Both the position numbers and the translations under genes were made by a program. A stretch of DNA of 64,000 bases from Oenanthe sinensis (lineage: Eukaryota > Streptophyta > Magnoliopsida > Apiales > Apiaceae). Shown in pieces: positions 1-10,849 of this stretch. Where the stretch lies: contig JAPMAC010000209.1 of the NCBI GenBank assembly GCA_028671895.1, forward strand, positions 24,822,501-24,886,500. The letters run 5' to 3'. The notes beneath the pieces are model-generated. The model did not search any database. It saw only the letters and a program-made list of their open reading frames with translations, and was not told the origin of the DNA. How positions within the stretch are numbered: the first letter of the stretch is position 1; each line of letters opens with the position of its first letter.

Positions 1-145
1 AACATCCAAAGATCTATAGCTGAAATCACATCCAAGGATCTATAGCTAAAATCACATCCAATGATCTATATCTGAAATCACATCCAAGCTAAAATCACAT
101 CCAAGTTTGTGAGAGAAATCACATCCAAGCCAAATCGCAGCCAAG
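1..145 (+). repeat. Minisatellite inside the LTR, unit about 25 bp
   Basis: Degenerate direct repeats of a unit containing ATCACATCCAAG and GATCTATAGCT. Three copies are nearly full length and several are short and partial. It occupies the middle of the LTR, where the other LTRs of this window also carry short-word arrays. The left end is cut by the window edge. Confidence 0.8.
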
Positions 146-508
146 CATTCTTTTGCAAAGCCTGAATTATAAATACAACTCATTTAATTTAAAATGTGGT
201 TAAAGAGTATCAGCCTTCAATTTTATCAACAACCTGCGAAGAGCATTCAAAGCCATAAACACATAGATCGTATATTGTTGAAACAAATTGATTGTAACTT
301 ATTATAGCTAATCATTTATTTGATTAGAGTGTAGCACCTCCGGGGTTTATTAATATACCAATATTTCCCCGAATTGTTTGTGATTGTTTGACTACCTTTA
401 TTCATATCTTAAGAATACAAACTCATAAATAGTAATCCGTAATTAAAAGCTAAAAAATACCAACATCATATTCAACTCCGCCCTTCTATGATGATTTGGG
501 ACCTAACA
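1..508 (+). mobile_element. 3' part of a sirevirus-type LTR, cut by the window edge
   Basis: The + strand ends in a C-rich stretch, then a short AT-rich stretch and the terminal CCTAACA at 508. This layout matches the 3' ends of the other LTRs in the window. It is the same LTR family as the minus-strand LTR at 59946-61304: the last 150 bases or so are clearly alignable. No primer-binding site follows 508, so this is the outer end of a 3' LTR or a solo LTR whose body lies left of the window. The same LTR end plus flank recurs at about 21590-21628. Confidence 0.75.
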
Positions 509-2106
509 TGAGTGAAACACGACAATCATCATGAGCCCAATAACAAATACAATGATAGGAGAATACATATAAAATAATATGATTTAATTATAATATACAC
601 ATCACAAAGATAATACCTTTACCGTTTTATCTAACCATGAGATAAGACGCGTCGTCACTTTTCTTGACAAAGAAAAAAGTCATTCTTCCAACCATGGTTA
701 TGAGCAACATCAAGGTTCAACACAAATGTATCTCGCCTCTTCCTCAATACCAACCCATACAAACCACCATTAAACATTTTTACTTGGTAAACAAGATAGT
801 TGACAATCATACTAATAACCAAATGATGTTTCTTTTCCATCGAATCAAGACATGTCAAGATTCTCCACGTAGTAGGCATCAATTGAGCAAGGGAAGTATC
901 AATAACTTTCAAGAACTCTTCAACAAGTTTCTAAAAGGGGAAAGTCATACTTATGTCGAATGGGTGGTGATAGAAACTAACCCAACCTTCACAATACCAA
1001 TTGATTGTTTCACTAGTAATGAGAAACAAGATACTGACATCGGAGCTGAGAAAGAATGATTTATGCACATATGAAATCTTCTCATCATTCATCATGCTAG
1101 GGGGGTTGTTCTTGGCATCGAGAATGGACGTCGATGTCCATTTGGATTTAATTGCCACCTAAGATTTGGTTTCATTCTTGTCATTCTTTTTTGCCATTAC
1201 AGTTTAAGTGAGCTACGGTTGTAATTGAAGAAAAGAAATTGCTCTGATAAGATAAAAACCTTATAAATTGAGGGAACTTTTATAAAAGGTAGTGGAAGAG
1301 TTGTAATCAAATGCAAATTTAAAAATATATACATTAATGATGGGGAAATATTTAATAGAGACACGAACACAAAATGAAATGAATTTTATTGGGTGTCAGA
1401 CTCTCTCGACGAAATTAGGGGAAATTGTTAGTAAATAAATTTTCAAGTACTAAAGTACACTTACGAAAATGATTTGCGTTAACGAATATAGATAATGGTT
1501 ATATTGACGTTGATAAATTGATACAATGATAGAATATATATTGACAAGAACTATAAGGAGAAGAATCAATTACAAGCACTTGGGAAAGAATACTAAGTGA
1601 AATGTTGACCCAGTCAAATAAAAATAGAAAACACTTTACGAGTAATACTTAAATTAATGGATATACAATGAATGGTTAACCAAGTCAGACAACTATCAGC
1701 TACCCAAAAATTAAAGAAGGGATAAGTATGCAAAAGCTAGTAACTACACAACCACCTGTAGAAGAGAAGTATAAGTATCCCCACAGAAGAGGAACGTGAT
1801 ATATCAACAATCTCATGCAATTAGGAACGGTAAAGATATGAATTGGGATATAAATAGTCAAATAGATGAAGATGATAGAAATATTACAACTTTTGTCATT
1901 ACACCAAAAAACAATAGGTGATGAGTTATCTAGTGTAATCATTTTCTTATCAAATGTCTTGTACTACAAGATATTTACGAACATAATGAAGTATTTAGCT
2001 AAAATATAACCACCCATGAATTTTAACCTTATTCCAAGTGTTTTTCACGTCATCAAAAACTTTATATTCTTATTTCTTTATTTACGTATTGCACTTTATT
2101 TACTTG
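509..2106. repeat. 1.6 kb dispersed segment, copy 1 (partner 21629-23225)
   Basis: This segment aligns over its whole length with 21629-23225 with scattered point differences and small indels. In both places it is preceded by the same LTR 3' end. The lower-coordinate third holds a decayed gypsy-type coding domain on the minus strand. From about 1200 to 2106 I see no coding potential on either strand; this may be the leader or LTR of the element that donated the domain. Confidence 0.85.
655..1197 (-). pseudogene. Decayed gypsy-type transposon gag-side protein (PF04195-like), copy 1
   Basis: The minus frame starting with ATG at 1197 stays in one register to 655 but has stops at codon 13 and near 931. 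The translation carries the pattern I associate with the 'putative gypsy type transposon' domain: a PF-type motif, then AQLMPTTWRILTCLD, then a GGLYGLVLRKR block and a closing GWKNDFFL block. Such domains occur near the start of coding regions in plant Ty3/gypsy elements. The copy at 21780-22317 lacks the codon-13 stop but shares the stop before the AQLMP block, so the parent was already broken when the segment was copied. Family assignment is from memory of the pattern, not a search. Confidence 0.55.
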
Positions 2107-2199
2107 TGAGTTTGAATAATTAACATGACCCCTCAACTCTTAGTTTGATTAAACTTGGCTATTGTTTCTTAAAATTTTAATCAAAATAAATATCGTGTT

Positions 2200-3476
2200 A
2201 AACTCGCGAGTCTACAAACACCGGCTAGACCCAGTAGCAAATCATGACGAGTGTTTGATGGCTTTGGTTCGTTCGGTCACCAGTTCGACTCTTCATCTTT
2301 GCCATCATCCCGTAAAGGAGTCACTTTTAATCATACCCAGGTACTACCTTCCTCTCACTTCTTTAGTTCACATGATATAGAGGTTGATTCCAATGCTCTA
2401 TTTAGAACTAGTGGTGATGGTTGTGTTAGACCTCGTATAGATTTCTTGCATTCTGCCTCCTTAATTTGGAAAGATTGTTGCTATGGTATAACTGATGACA
2501 TGAATGTTGATTTTGATGCTGTCAAACATGATGCACTTACTTTGTATGGTCCTATTGGGTTAACAAATACGATTAAACAATATGGTGGTTAAGTGGTTTT
2601 ATTTTCAAGATACTAAAAGTCTTAATCGAGCTCTGAAATTCAGCACCATAGAGATAAACGGTCATCTGTTTCGTCTTAAAAGTTGGTTTGAGTTTGTTCC
2701 TAGTATCAAGAAAACTGATCAAGTACCTATCTGGGTTAAATTCATCAATGTGCCATTTCTTTACTGTAGTCTTCAAGGTATGCATCTTGTGAGTTTAGCC
2801 ATAGACCAACGTACTGCCATGTCTCCTTCCACTTTCGAAGCTATTACCAAGTGTGAACCCCTCCCTGAAGCTGAAATGTTGATCACCTTAGGAGTTATGG
2901 ACCCTAGGCCTAACACTATCAAGTTATCTCTATCTGTTAACCTTGTTGATGATATTTCTCTAGTACATGTTCTCTACCAACCGTTTCTATAATGTATGCT
3001 TTATTTTTTCCCTAAGCATATTGTCTGTGCCTACCCACAGTTGTTTCGCTTGTCCCATTTGAGGAATGGTGTCTTCCTCCAAGCTCCATTTTTAAGGATC
3101 CTATACAAGAGGAATCTGTTAGTTCCCATTTGAGGAATGATGTCTACCTCCAGGCTCCATTTTTAAGGATCCTATACAAGAAGAATATGCTTCCGACGGA
3201 TATCATGATGACCCTTCGAGTGAATCTAATGAGGATCTTACTAATCATGTTATGGCTACTAATGACAATGTAATGCATGTTGAGTACGAAAACGAGGTTG
3301 GTCTTCGAGCTAGTAGAGAAAATGATCTACTAAGTGATGGGCTTCTACGCATTGCTCATACGTATGCTGAGGAAGAGGTTAGTGTTGATGCACATGATGA
3401 TGTTGCAAACATGGATGTTGTTATTGTGGCTAGCCAAGATGGAGGTCAAGCTAGTGTTGAGTCTATTCGATGTTAG
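2200..3476 (+). pseudogene. LINE ORF1-like remnant with DUF4283-type domain
   Basis: Two overlapping + strand frames (2251-2592 and 2582-2992) and a third (3252-3476) read as one broken protein. The middle part has a GHLFRLKSWF block followed by VPIWVKFINVP and a run ending near the point where such proteins enter a zinc knuckle. This resembles the DUF4283 domain of ORF1-like proteins in plant non-LTR retrotransposons. No zinc knuckle, endonuclease or reverse transcriptase follows; the acidic tail after 3190 resembles the linker of such proteins. The frame changes at about 2585 and stops occur after 2992. A captured gene fragment is the alternative. Confidence 0.5.
3054..3195 (+). repeat. 71-bp tandem duplication in the LINE-like remnant
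   Basis: Two copies start at 3054 and 3125 with CCCATTTGAGGAATG and run through a shared block ending in a GGATCCTATACAAGA stretch, with a few substitutions. 71 is not a multiple of three, so the duplication shifts the reading frame and adds to the decay of the surrounding ORF. Confidence 0.85.
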
Positions 3477-3479
3477 AGC

Positions 3480-4260
3480 TGGTACAACCCATTGATAAAC
3501 TTACCATGAAGCTATATATCGTTTGCTTTAAAAATTTGTTATCTTTGTATATGTTGTTTTTAAGTTGGTATCTAAACAATATTTCTGAACATGTTTTATG
3601 GTTGGTTTTTGTCAATCATGGTGTGGGCTAGTCCCTCACTCTTATGACTTCTTTGCAGTTGAGGTAATCTTTTCACCTCTTTATTTATAAAATTTATCTA
3701 AAATTAGCTAAAAAATATCGGGCTAAACACCCTTCTAAAATAGTTTGATAACATCACTAAAGAAATTGTATTATTTTATTTTCATTCATTCATAGTCTTG
3801 GCGATATTCACCACATATCATTACCGACTAACCGAAGCGTAAACTATTATCTTCCTGAATTATTAAACAAGTGGCGGAAAGATAGAGAAGAATGTAGATG
3901 TTTACTGTTTTCATCCGTAAAGAAGTCATACAAGACGACAAATAAATCTCTGAATACGATGATGACTGTGATGATGACAAGTACGGTACATGTCATTAAA
4001 CAATTATAAGTTACAAGTACCATACAAATGAGTAATTGAAAGTAACATCTCTTGACGTGCGGCCAATTATATCTGGAAAATTGGTATTATTAACATGTCA
4101 AATCAGCAGCATCATCAGACTCATCAATTGACGCAAGAGCTTACGATTTTTTTACAAATGTGCTCCACTCCAAAACTGCCACCAAGGGAATTTCAGTACT
4201 CGTATATTCTGTGGAACGCCTCTGTTTTATTTTCTATTCAATTATTTCAACTATTTCGAC
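3480..4260. other. Intergenic, no gene seen
   Basis: AT-rich sequence on both strands with only short chance ORFs. The part just after 3480 may be the 3' tail of the LINE-like remnant. No terminal repeats or RNA gene signatures were recognised. Confidence 0.5.
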
Positions 4261-5389
4261 TTTCCAATTCACTTTTTAAAAAAAACAAAAAAACTTTCCA
4301 ACTCGCTTTCTTTTCCAAAAAAAAAATAATCTATTTTAATATTTTTGGTTATATTTATATTTTTCTATAAAAATATATAAAATAAATCAAATTAAATAAG
4401 TATCAAATATTTATATTTATATTTTTAATTAACACGATTATTTATTTCAGGATTAAAAAACTAGTTTTATAGTATTCTTGTTGAAAGTTTCCGGATCAAT
4501 CCGGCCTAATCTCATCCTTACTAATACAATATGCATATCAATATCATATCTTGTTTTGTGTGAAGAGGTTGTATTATTTACACTTTAAAAAGGATGAATG
4601 TATTCTCCACTTTAAAATTACACTTTCAAATTCACTTTTATAAAAAAAACAAAAAACTTTCCAATTCACTTTCTTTTCCAAAAAAAAACATACTATTTGA
4701 ATATTTTTAGTTATTTATTCCATTTTATATCTATATTTCTATCTTCAGAACACGCGGTGGCCAAAAAATATATAAAATAAATCAAATTAAATAAGTATTA
4801 AACTATAGATCATATTTATATAGATTGATTAATTAACACGATTATTTATTTCAGGATTAAAAAATTAGTTTTATAGTATTCTTGTTGAAAGTGCGGGATC
4901 AGTCCGTCCTAGAGCCTGTTTGTTAAGCTTTAACCGAGAACTTAAAGTTGTTTATGATTTTAAACTAAAAAATGTTGTTTGTGTAATAAATTAGAAACCG
5001 ATTTAAGGTCAGAAATAAGTCAGAAACTGACTTAAAACCAGAAATAAGTATTATGTACTTTTTTCAATGACTTTTTTTTTTCTATTTTGATAAAAGTTAT
5101 TCATATGCATAAATTACTCATAAGTCATTTTAATTATTATTATTATTACTATATTTTTAAAAACTAATAATACAAAATTACTCAAACATGCATTTGAAGC
5201 TCTGACTTATCACCTTAAGTCATTTTAAGTCACAAGTCACAATTTTAAGTTTAAGCCAAACCCGCCTTCTAATCTCATCCTTACTAATACAATAATCTCA
5301 TCGTTACTAATATAATATGCATATCAATATTATGTCTTGTTTTGTGTGAACAAGTTGTATTATTACACTTAAAAAAGATTAATGTATTG
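4261..5389 (+). repeat. Tandem duplication of a ~345-bp AT-rich unit, second copy interrupted by a MITE
   Basis: Copy 1 runs from about 4261 to 4604 and copy 2 from about 4624 to 5389. Both hold an A-run followed by a CTTTCC block, then ATAAAATAAATCAAATTAAA, then a TTTATAGTATTCTTGTTGAA block, then CTAATCTCATCC. In copy 2 the last block is separated from the rest by the element at 4912-5268. Copy 1 therefore preserves the uninterrupted site. Confidence 0.85.
4912..5268. mobile_element. MITE copy 1, 357 bp, with 3-bp target duplication
   Basis: Terminal inverted repeats begin with GAGCCTGTTTG on the left and, read inward from the right on the minus strand, a similar GGGTTTGGCTTAAACTT. The flanks are CTA at 4909-4911 and 5269-5271. 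The neighbouring tandem copy has the empty site with a single CTA, so the ends and the duplication are set by comparison. The interior repeats GAAATAAGTCAGAAACTGAC-like blocks. A 3-bp duplication fits the PIF/Harbinger (Tourist) group, though CTA is not the usual TTA/TAA. Confidence 0.85.
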
Positions 5390-6274
5390 GTATTAGTTCA
5401 ACAAATTTTAAAAAAAATATCCTAAATATCTTGTTATCTAATTACACTAAAATTACTGGCATTTGATCACGATTGTATAGTTCAGGTTGCTAATCAATTT
5501 TATTGAATCTTACATTATTATTGAAATAAACAAGCACCAAGAGGATCGAATATATTCGTATATGAAAATAATTTGTGATGGCAAAAGGGTATACTCAGTA
5601 TGTGTACTTACAATAATGATATTTTTTAACGTACTGTGATTTATTATAATTAAAAAGATTCACTATAAAAGTATTTATGGCTTAAATATTTTTTTAATTA
5701 TATTTATTTTTAAATAATATTTTCTAAATTTATATAATATCATGTAAATAAATTTTTATATTTTAATTATATTAATGAGTTAACCTTATTAATTATTATT
5801 ATTTTTAGTTTAAAATTTTTTATTTTCAATTAATTCTTTTTAGTCTATATTATATGATATTATATTAAATTATTTATAATATCTATATATAGAATATAAT
5901 TTGTAGACTTTTCAATAAAAATCGAATACTCGTCAGGTTTTTGCAGGATGTTACACGAGTTTATTAATTTAATTTCAATCGTTTTTTATGAAAATTTATT
6001 AAGAATGAATACCGAATTTAAACTCGTACTGGTCTTTTTATATTATATTTATGCATGATAATATTATAAGTATATTTAATTTATTTAATAAAAAATTATC
6101 ATAAATTAAAATTATACATTAGGAACCCTAAATGTACCTAGCATGTCACATCACAAATACTGCGTTGAGAGAATTCTGATGGCGCCGCAAAACTGAAAGT
6201 GTGCTTAATTTGTTTGGCAGTAAAAATACAGCCAATAACAAACATTAGTCGAAGTCAAAGCTTTGAATGACTTG
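5390..6274. other. AT-rich intergenic DNA
   Basis: Very AT-rich, with long runs of A and T and no convincing ORF, promoter, repeat or RNA gene on either strand. Confidence 0.5.
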
Positions 6275-6630
6275 GACCAGTTTGGCTAAACTTTAAACCC
6301 GGCACTTAAAATTGTTTCTGAGTTGAAAGGTGAAAAATGTGTAATAAGTTAGAAATTGATTTAAAATCAGAAATAAGTTATAAATTGATTTAAAGTTAGA
6401 AATAAGTATTATATACTTTTTTCAGTATCTTATTTTTTTTATTTTGATAAAAGTTATTTATATGTCATAAATTACTCATAAGTCACTTTTATTTTTATTA
6501 TTATATTTTTAAAAATTCTTAAATGACTTATAATACAAAATTACCCAAACATGCATTTTAAACTTTCGACTTATTACGTTAAGCCACTTTGAGTCATAAG
6601 TCAAAATTTTAAGTTTAGTCAAACGGATTC
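6275..6630. mobile_element. MITE copy 2, same family as 4912-5268
   Basis: The left end reads GGACCAGTTTGGCTAAACTT; the right end, read inward on the minus strand, is GAATCCGTTTGACTAAACTT. The interior shares the ATAAGTTAGAAATTGATTTA blocks and the closing AAGTCA-rich tract with copy 1. The flanks do not give a clear target duplication, which suggests an older insertion. Confidence 0.75.
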
Positions 6631-7990
6631 TTAAGAGACATGGTATGTGGGTTTTCTTTTATTAATTAAGCTTATAGCTTTAATATCCGTTTTAAATAAT
6701 CTCAAGATTAGTCAAAGTTGAAACTAGGACCGAGACAACAAAGGATATACCTATCATGCTCTTGGTACGTGTTGTTATTAATCTTTTAATTGATGATTCT
6801 TCTTCTTCATGCGATATTTGATTCTTTTTCTATTTTTAAAGAATTAGGCTTAATTTTTCTACACGTATTTTAAAAGTTTTGATTATATAATTATTATTTT
6901 TAAATCATATCTAAACCAAATATTTATTTAAATATTAAATATGTCGAAAAGTCAAAAACAATTATTAAACTATGTGATTAAAACTATTTACAACTTACAT
7001 ACAAAAATATACTTAAAAACAGAATGAGTAATACTTGAAAAATTCAAAATCAAATTAAAATTTGATTGTTTTGAGTTTAAAATTCGGCATGAGTTTAAAT
7101 TCCTGGGTCTAAATTCTATGAATAAATTATCTCATTTACTCCTATTTTAAATTAGTAGTTCAGTTTGAGTTTTCTATGTATTTTAGAATGTATTAAAAAG
7201 TAATTCTATGAAAAAAATTAAATTTAAAAAAAATTTGGTATCAGGAAAGAAAATTAAAAATAAATTTGTGAAGTTATCCATTCTTACTGCCTTGCCTTGT
7301 GTTTCAGAAAATTAAAGGTTCATTCTCCTCGAATACAAATATCATTAAGAGTGTGAATTACTCTTAGTAAGTGACATCCTTAAAATGCTGCGGATAAAGA
7401 TGTAAGCGAAAAATATTGTTTGATAAATTCATTCGGAGAAAGAAATATGATTAATAACATTACAGAACATTGTTTGATTTTTATAGAAATTATTTAAGTT
7501 CAAGTTTGATAACAAAAAGTCAATTCATTATTAGATAAAAGTTAGATAAACATAAATTCATTATTAATAAGTTTGAATTCGACTCTGAGACTTTGTTTGA
7601 ATTAGATAAACTCGATTCAATATAAAGACGGACCCAAGTATAGACCACATGGCCAGCCCCCACGCCCACAAAATTCTTTTTTTATTATTGTTCATTCCGA
7701 GCAAAATATGTTCACAGCTTCTTATGTATATTAAGAAATACTAAATTAGACCCCTCTCGATTTGGTGTCTACTATTGGTTCGATATGTTAATGAATTCAA
7801 GTCCGAATAATAATTTCAATTACATAATAAAATTTTGAATTTGATAAACCTTTTGAGATCGGTTCGTTTACAACTGTCCTCGCAAGTAATGCAGATATTC
7901 GACCTGCTGATATACTTCGAAGAGGGTGTTGTTAAGGTGTTTTGCGCCTTTACGATGATGCAGTACTAAAATTTGGTATTATTAGATTAC
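6631..7990. other. AT-rich intergenic DNA
   Basis: No coding region or RNA gene recognised. A short GC-richer patch near 7860-7960 contains no ORF that I would trust. Confidence 0.5.
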
Positions 7991-8171
7991 GAGCCCGTGT
8001 GGCTAATCTTTAAACCGTGACTTAAACTGTTTCTAATTTTAAATTGAAAAATATTTATTTGTTTAATAAGTCAGAAACCGATTTAAAGTCAAAAATAAGT
8101 CACTGGCTTAAAGCCAGAAGTAAGTCACTTTAAGTCGTAAGTCATAATTTTAAATCTAGCCAAACAGACTC
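7991..8171. mobile_element. MITE copy 3, internally deleted (181 bp)
   Basis: Ends GAGCCCGTGTGGCTAATCTT on the left and, inward on the minus strand, GAGTCTGTTTGGCTAGATTT. The interior keeps the AAGTCAGAAACCGATTTAAA block but lacks about 170 bp of the middle of copies 1 and 2. No clear target duplication. Confidence 0.75.
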
Positions 8172-8238
8172 AAGGTGGGATGACACCTAGTTATTGATAT
8201 GTGTATCACTTGTCATGTTATAATATGAGATATGAGTA

Positions 8239-8884
8239 TTTTGTCATGCTTGACAAGTCAGATAAATTGGTGTATATCGCTTGTCATGTTTTAATACGAA
8301 ACTACCTTATAACCCGTGCAAAATAGGGATACTATTAATAAATTATATATTAATTATTTTATATAATTTAAATATTTCATTTAACGTGATAATTTGTTTT
8401 ATTATTAATTTCTTTTTACATTTTTCTATACAATGATGTTTATATATTAAAATTTATAAAATTTAATGATAAATTATAATTTTAAATAAATAAAAGAGTT
8501 TGAATGGTGATTAAATTGAGTTGAATGTGAGTAAACTATATTAAATAAAAATTATATGATAAGTAGGATTCTTAAAATAGAAATTATAGAATATAATTTA
8601 AATATAATATAATATTATCCATGAAGAGTTGTATAAAAAGAGGACTATCATGGATAGAGTTGTATGTATGATATATATATCTTTTCTAAAATTAAATTTT
8701 ATTAAAATTGAATGGTTATGATCGTGTCTATGATTCAACTAAATTGGATGGTCAATATTTTTTCTATGGTTCAGCTCAGTGTTTCAAAAAAAAAGTTATG
8801 TAGTTTGGTTATTGTAATATAGTATATTATTGATAGTATAGATTCTAGTGTTTTGTCAGGCTTGACAAGTCAGATAAATCGGCG
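8239..8884 (+). repeat. 34-bp direct repeat pair about 611 bp apart
   Basis: Near-identical blocks with the core GCTTGACAAGTCAGATAAAT lie at 8239-8272 and 8850-8883. Between them is AT-rich DNA that includes a CCCGTGCAAAATAGGG stretch reminiscent of degenerate plant repeats. The layout could mark an insertion with a long flanking duplication or a local rearrangement. I cannot assign a family. Confidence 0.4.
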
Positions 8885-8989
8885 AGTCTCTGAATAAGCA
8901 TTGCTGCGGCCAGTCTGATTTTATAATAATTACCCTACCCTATTCGCAAATTGTGCATGCCTGAATGACCAAGTAGCAAATACAATGAA

Positions 8990-9334
8990 CCTTAAAGGAA
9001 ACTTTTCAATTCAATTCAAAGTACAAAGTACAGATTTAAATACTAATAGTCTAATACTAGTACTACAAATCTACAATCTACCATATTCTAAGCTGTTTAC
9101 TTTGACTATGTATTTCCATACACCTATTTCCCCCCAAAAAACATGTGACAATGCGATGTTTCAACTCCCTTTAATCACCTCCCAAGTGCATGGTCAAATT
9201 ATTCACTATTTCATAGCTCTGAAAATTGCAATATTTTCAAAACCAACCCAAAGAATATCAGATATTTACATATTTCCTCTGTTTCCAGCTTCATCTATGA
9301 TGATTCCTTTTTTGCTTCTGTAATTTCTATATTT
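8990..9334 (-). other. Probable 3' untranslated region of the NAC gene
   Basis: This lies directly downstream of the NAC stop codon on the minus strand, is less AT-extreme than the DNA further left and contains no other feature. The end of the transcript is a guess: I did not identify one clear polyadenylation signal. Confidence 0.35.
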
Positions 9335-10688
9335 TCACTGCCTGAAAACCATATTCCCAGGTTGGGTCGGGTAACGAATAGAAAACGCATCCGTTGTGTT
9401 CGTAAAACACTGGGAATAGTTATTGAAGTTCGTGAACTCCGAACCATAATTCCTAAGTCCACTTTGCACTTCTTCATCAATGCTTCTTTCAATTTTCGCG
9501 TCCACAGCGCCAGGCTGTGAGACTAAATTACAGGGGACGTATACGCCATTCGGGTTATTATTGTTTTTGTTACTGATTAGTCCTTGCGCTTGATTTCCTG
9601 CGGGTGCTGGAGCTCCTGAAACTTGTTCTGCCAGAGCTGCCCAGTCAAAATTACCCGAACCAAGGTTTTGAAAATTTAGTTTATCACCGATAGAGTTCAT
9701 TCTTGGAAGAGTAAAGAATCTGTCATCAATCTCTGGCAAAGATTCCATTACATCATTGAACTGAGAAGAACATGAAGATGATGAAACATGACTATGACTA
9801 TGTTCTGTACTAGCAATTCCAGCTGATAATGTTTTTTGTGCACTTGAATTCTTCTTGTAAATCCGACATAGTACCCAATCATCCAACTGTTTAATCAAAA
9901 ATACAAACCATCATTTTTAATATTAGATCGACAAAATACAGAAAATTGAACATTTATTTGCAGATCATCTGTACAGTTGAGTGTGACTCGATTCATATTT
10001 ATATTGTAGCTAGTAATTTGTAACTGATTTATTGTTCGCAAGCTAATATGGTTTGCAATGTAACATGATCTTAATTCATAAATTTGTACCTTTAAACTTC
10101 CGTTTTTTCTTTGGGGTTCTGAAAGCCTATACTCGTGCATAATCCAATTAGTCTTTGTTCCTTTGGGAGCTTTACCAATGTAAAAAACTAGAGCTTTCTT
10201 GATTCCAACCTTTTTCCCTTGACTCATTATAATCTTATCGGTTCCTGTTGCTTTCCAGTAACCCGAACCTGCTACTCTGTTTGGACGTGAACCATTCGGG
10301 TACTTCCGATCTCTTGGACTGAAAAAATACCATTCTTTTTCACCAAATATCGCTTTGTCTGAAAACAAAAAAAAACTCAGATTTAAAGCTAATGACATAT
10401 CCCAGTATATACCAAGTACGACTCGGGAAACTTGTGTACTGAGTACGACAACATGCATGATCATATAGAACAAACAAAATGGAAATGAAAGGTGATCAAA
10501 AACTTACTAGGTAAAACCCAAGGATCAAATTTATAGAGATCAATTTCAGCTATAATTTGTAGTGAAAAATGATGGCCAGCCACTTTACGACACAGATACT
10601 GAACCAAAAGCTCTTCATCAGTTGGATAAAATCGAAAACCCGGAGGTAAGCTTAGCTGTGACAGAGGGTCAGTCTCCTGCAGACCCAT
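9335..10688 (-). CDS. NAC-domain transcription factor, ATAF/RD26 (ANAC072)-like, 3 exons, 333 aa
   Basis: Exons are 10688-10508, 10358-10090 and 9886-9335; each junction has GT/AG ends (GTAAGT and GTACAA donors) and phase closes at 1002 nt. NAC subdomains are all present: A at residues 14-27 (LPPGFRFYPTDEEL), C at 79-102 (ending GYWKATGTDK), D at 111-139, and E at 151-162 (LDDWVLCRIYKK) at the start of exon 3. Residues 163-333 are the variable activation region, rich in Ser/Asn with acidic patches. Introns fall where NAC genes of this group usually have them. The N-terminus (DPLSQLSLPP) and domain match the stress/ABA/senescence-related ANAC019/055/072 clade; those proteins act as nuclear dimers binding CACG-core sites. 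Role here is inferred from family. The start ATG is the only one fitting subdomain A. It appears intact and is the only host gene in the window. Confidence 0.95.
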
Positions 10689-10801
10689 GAACGTAAATTT
10701 CTAAAATTAGAATGCTGATGCAAAGAGGATATAGAGAAGAGAAACTCCAAATATTATTTCCAAATATTATTTCTTTTTGTAAGTTGCAGGATGGTTAGTC
10801 A

Positions 10802-10809
10802 TTTTATAG
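10802..10809 (-). promoter_or_regulatory. Probable TATA box of the NAC gene
   Basis: Minus strand CTATAAAA, about 115 bp upstream of the start codon. This places a transcription start near 10775 and a 5' leader of about 90 nt. The leader (10689-10775) has no upstream ATG in a strong context that I noticed. Confidence 0.6.
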
Positions 10810-10849
10810 GCCACAGGAGGAGGAGATAATTACAGGGTCGTTTTCAATA

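Noticed and set aside
4095..4370. 91-codon + strand ORF
   Set aside because: Ends in A/T runs of the tandem-duplicated AT-rich unit; composition is non-coding.
8300..8330. CCCGTGCAAAATAGGG stretch considered as a Helitron terminus
   Set aside because: No TC start, no CTRR end with a 3' hairpin, and no Rep/helicase coding sequence nearby.
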